DNA of 64,000 bases from Augochlora pura (taxonomy: Eukaryota; Arthropoda; Insecta; Hymenoptera; Halictidae). A program made the position numbers and the translations under genes. The notes beneath the pieces are model-generated. The model had not been told where the DNA came from and did not search any database. It was given only the letters and a program-made list of their open reading frames with translations. Shown in pieces: positions 60,701 through 64,000 of this stretch. The stretch covers positions 12,028,001-12,092,000 of the forward strand of contig NC_135782.1 in NCBI RefSeq assembly GCF_028453695.1. Reading direction: 5' to 3'. Within the stretch, counting starts at the first letter, position 1. Each line of letters opens with the position of its first letter.

Positions 60701-61376
60701 GTGCTCTCTCGGGATTTGGTATTTCTGGCCGGTTCATCGAACGCCCGGAGTATCGAACTCTTGGCCGGATTTTAATTGACGTTGACGTCCACGGAAATGT
60801 CGCGTTTTCTATTCGTTACGTGCATCGACTTTTCCTCGTAAATTCGTTACTAGGAATCGCATGGAATTTTGATCTCGCACTACGATTACTTTCGTGGGAA
60901 CTATCGGTTTGCAAAATATTCGAATATTATGGCGAGGCTCGCTATCGAGTGTTATTAAAGTTTTACCGCAATCGCACAGAAAACGCGAAGAATTTAGAAG
61001 ATGACTAGTCGTGAATTTCTGAAGCCGTCTGAGCGTCTTTGATCGAAATAAGGCCAGCCGGTAGGCGTGTCCAAGCTGCTCTCTGTCCACAGAGAAGTAT
61101 ATTTGTTTCTACTCGAAAACACGGTCTTTTATTTTGACAACGCGTTGTCATAGTAAACGATACATCGTTAATCTTAACGAACGAGAAAGGACAACAAACA
61201 GCGTATGATTAATGAAATTGTTAGCAGACCTTCTTGAGATATGCTTCAAATTCCTTTAATGTATTTCTGTAATTGTTTCATCGCTGAACGACTTTTTCTA
61301 AATGGAACATTTTTGCTTCATGTTGGTACGTTTTCAGAAATTTTCATTTGTCCTGACTTTTGATATCGTCTGAAGC
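60701..61376. other. Transition from CpG-rich to AT-rich DNA, no identified exon
   Basis: A 131-codon plus frame (60613-61008) is open here. It is hydrophobic and basic with no recognised domain, so it is not called as a gene. Confidence 0.3.
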
Positions 61377-61415
61377 CACACACACACACACAAACATATA
61401 TATATATATATATAG
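61377..61415. repeat. CA/TA microsatellite
   Basis: A (CA)n run followed directly by a (TA)n run. Confidence 0.95.
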
Positions 61416-64000
61416 GTTCTATTGGTTTTTAAATATTTATGTAAAACTAGTATCTGGTAGATCTGTAGTTACAAGTTCTTTTAAATAAAATTCGAGTCGA
61501 CAATTATTATTATAATATAACGTGTACGAACTGTTTTCTAAACATAATACATATAAAAAATGAAAAGTATTGCACGCGTTCAACAATATTTTGATAGCAT
61601 TTGCTAACAAATGCAACAATTAATTGATAGCATCTGTTTTATCGGTGTACGGTAGAAATACATCTTTGACGTGTTTGAAATATCCAAAAGAGTGAAAATT
61701 ATAGGTCTCAGGTTCGCGTGTTGAAATAGAGTAACAGACCTTACTTTCACAGTAGCAGATGGCACAATACGGCCAATGACCAAGCGATGCAACGTGCCGT
61801 GGTCCGTGGAAGCCCGCCAGTCTCGAAATACGACGGAAGTAGTGTTAGGGGGGAGGGCTGTTTTCTGAGCAGTTCATAGCCAGTGGTTCCGGCGTCTATT
61901 CGCTAAAATTCTGAAATTCTGTCGGCTGGAAAGTAACGATAAAAACTACGAACTACCTCTGCTCCTTTTTCAGTTGTTATACTTTTCTACCTATATAATT
62001 GAAGCTGAAACAGAAACATGGAAAATTTAATACAAGCTTCTTAAACAATTTTCTTATTTACGTTTGTTAAAAGGAAAAATACAATAAAATAATCTTTGCA
62101 TATAAAGAATCACAAATTCAATATGATTTTATCTTTTTCTGTATTTATTATATATATTATTATATATATTTATATATTGTATTTATAATGTTAGATTTCA
62201 TTTTGAAATTATTGTTGTTATTGTTCTAAGATGTTTACAATTATTAGAATTATGTACATTAAATTTACAGTGATTTATATAATGTTTGCGAAAATTAGTA
62301 AATATCCATTGCAAAACTGTAGTGATAGGACCATAAGTGAAGTAGTATCAAAACGCCAAGGGCTCAAGCTAGAGTCGTGTCTATATGTCAGCCATAAAAA
62401 TTGATTAGCTGATAAAAGAGAATTGCTTACTAGTATTACATTAATATAACAAAAATTTGGAAATTCTGTGCAATGGGTTCACTTAATATTATTGTGCCTG
62501 TATTTCAATAATTATTAAAACTTATTAATAACGAAGCGAACAATATTTACTTGGTTATTCACTGTATCTTTGCAGTGCTATAACGTGACGTAGTTCGTGT
62601 CAAAATCACAGAATTTTGATAGAAATAAGGTATAGCGATAATGATTTTTTTACATTAAAGTTGAAATGTTGTAGAATAAGGAAAAAGTAGAGAGAATGTA
62701 ACATCAATGCTACCCAACTTCAAGTAAAGTTGTATTTCGTGTTATACATCATTCCTTGTAGGTTTTGACACGTTACTATTTATGGAACGCTTCGAAATAT
62801 GGAAAAAATTTATTTACGCGAAAGAACTAATGAAATCATGATCTCGGTAATTTATCATTATTTCGGTCGATGTATTTACTTTGGCTGCAAAACTCTCTCA
62901 AATGGTTGCCAATAATGTTCATCTAGAATTATATTGCAGATTTTTGCTAATCAACAATTCTTACAGTAGAGTTACAAAGAAGGATCGTATTAAACGTTTA
63001 AAAGATTTTAGGAATTTTTCTAATAAACACTTGATAACTGTTGTAAATATTGTCTGATTTACTTTAAATTTTGTAATCAATTAACGATTGTAATCGATTA
63101 ATAAAAACCAACTTTTATAAATTTTTCCTGCAAAACGATATAGGAACATACATTCTTTAAATGTACAGATATATCTTTAAACTACAAGAAAGCATTTTTT
63201 AATTGCATTTGTTTATTTCTCATCGGTGAGCGTACAATCATGTCAATCTGGTCGACGTGAAAGCCCACATTTGCGTGACGTGTAGCACCTGTCATAGTTA
63301 CGCGAGTGCAGAACATGAATAATTTTACTAAAGTTCAATAGTTTATTTGTTTAACACGAAAAAGTAATCATTTTTCGTAAAAAAACTGACAATATATTGT
63401 TGAAAAGATACGTTTTATAAATAAAAAATAATGTTAATATTGTTGGTATAGTACTATCTGGACAAGCAGATAATGAATTGAATAGGCTTTGGTGGAAATT
63501 GTTCGGTCAATTAGTTTTCCAGTTATCCGTCACAGTGGTCTCAATAAATGATGTTTCGGGAAAATCACGTTTGGAGATCCCAGGCTTTGTGTTTCAAACT
63601 CTGCCGTATCGCGCTATAGCTATGGTCTGCAACTTTGTTATCTTTGCCAATTTGATCGTAAAATTTTAGCAGCTCGCTTTTCAAATATTGTACTTTTCAT
63701 TTATGCAAATTTTCCTCTGAAAACGAACTTTCAAGTACAGCTACACAGTGACTGTGAGTTACGTTTGCATTAATCGACTTAGAAATGCTGAAATTAAATA
63801 ACGTCGTGCTTCCTATAATGATACATTTAGTGGATTTAGAAGAATTTGAAGCCGAGTTGAATGCAGTCCTTATTGTTGTTTCATTTTTTGACGTCGCATT
63901 AGCAGCCCGATGTTATTTGAGTGGTTCCTTCAACGAACCCTTCAATGGGTCCTTCCAAAAGTGTTCAGAAAACATTTCTATTATACCTCTGCCGATATTA
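61416..64000. other. Gene-free stretch to the right edge
   Basis: Mostly AT-rich. A GC-richer patch at about 61780-61930 has no reading frame of note. No convincing exon was found; the sequence would fit intron of a gene starting in the CpG-rich region, but this is only inference. Confidence 0.35.

Noticed and set aside
60613..61008. 131-codon plus frame at the edge of the CpG-rich region
   Set aside because: No domain, no promoter of its own, and it overlaps a minus frame (61090-60809); kept only as a remark.
63478..63669. 63-codon plus frame near the right edge with a hydrophobic tail
   Set aside because: Too short and without splice or family evidence, though its sequence is somewhat more complex than the flanks.
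1..64000. CRISPR arrays, operons, bacterial promoters or defence islands
   Set aside because: The sequence is eukaryotic: introns, polyadenylation signals, and transposon families of animals. No regularly spaced direct repeats were seen.

Overview
The window is a gene-poor, AT-rich piece of an animal nuclear genome, most likely an insect and probably a hymenopteran (bee, ant or wasp). The reasons are short GT-AG introns (99 and 63 bp), insect-type TATA/TCAGT promoters, mariner, piggyBac, copia and LINE remnants, and a MITE family whose core (CCGCGG...GAGTTATTAACG) I associate with Hymenoptera. The species call is inference. Nothing here looks bacterial.

The only two confident protein-coding genes are tandem paralogues encoding secreted single-domain C-type lectins (3132-3848 and 14205-14921, both +). 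Each has three exons, a signal peptide and one carbohydrate-recognition domain (CRD), and each sits in a duplicated block of about 3 kb (about 1090-4035 and 11800-15130). The introns of the two copies are nearly identical (about 97% and 94% by hand count). The sugar-binding end of the CRD has changed heavily, almost entirely at amino-acid-altering positions, and the ligand motif is QPD in one copy and QPN in the other. This is the most biologically interesting signal in the window.

The 8 kb between the duplicates (4.0-11.8 kb) is filled by mobile elements: a piggyBac-like transposase remnant, a 552-bp solo LTR with a perfect 5-bp target duplication, a decayed minus-strand copia element split by a palindromic MITE (which holds the 100-N assembly gap), and an inverted-repeat element. 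A 5'-truncated mariner copy lies just upstream of the second lectin promoter.

From 15 to 57 kb I see no convincing host exon. The recognisable content is dispersed repeats, four TTAA-flanked piggyBac-type MITEs, two more LTRs (one, at 49158-49864, with a perfect 5-bp target duplication), a 677-bp foldback element with long near-identical arms, a LINE reverse-transcriptase remnant carrying a likely LTR insertion, a hAT-like MITE, a possible tRNA-derived sequence, microsatellites and a minisatellite. A few complex non-repetitive islands (16.1, 18.3, 52-53 kb) could be regulatory.

The right end changes character. At 57.0-57.3 and 58.2-60.7 kb the DNA is GC- and CpG-rich with purine/pyrimidine tracts and plausible splice donors on the plus strand. 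That is what the promoter and 5' untranslated exon(s) of a large gene lying to the right could look like, but no coding exon of it is identifiable here.
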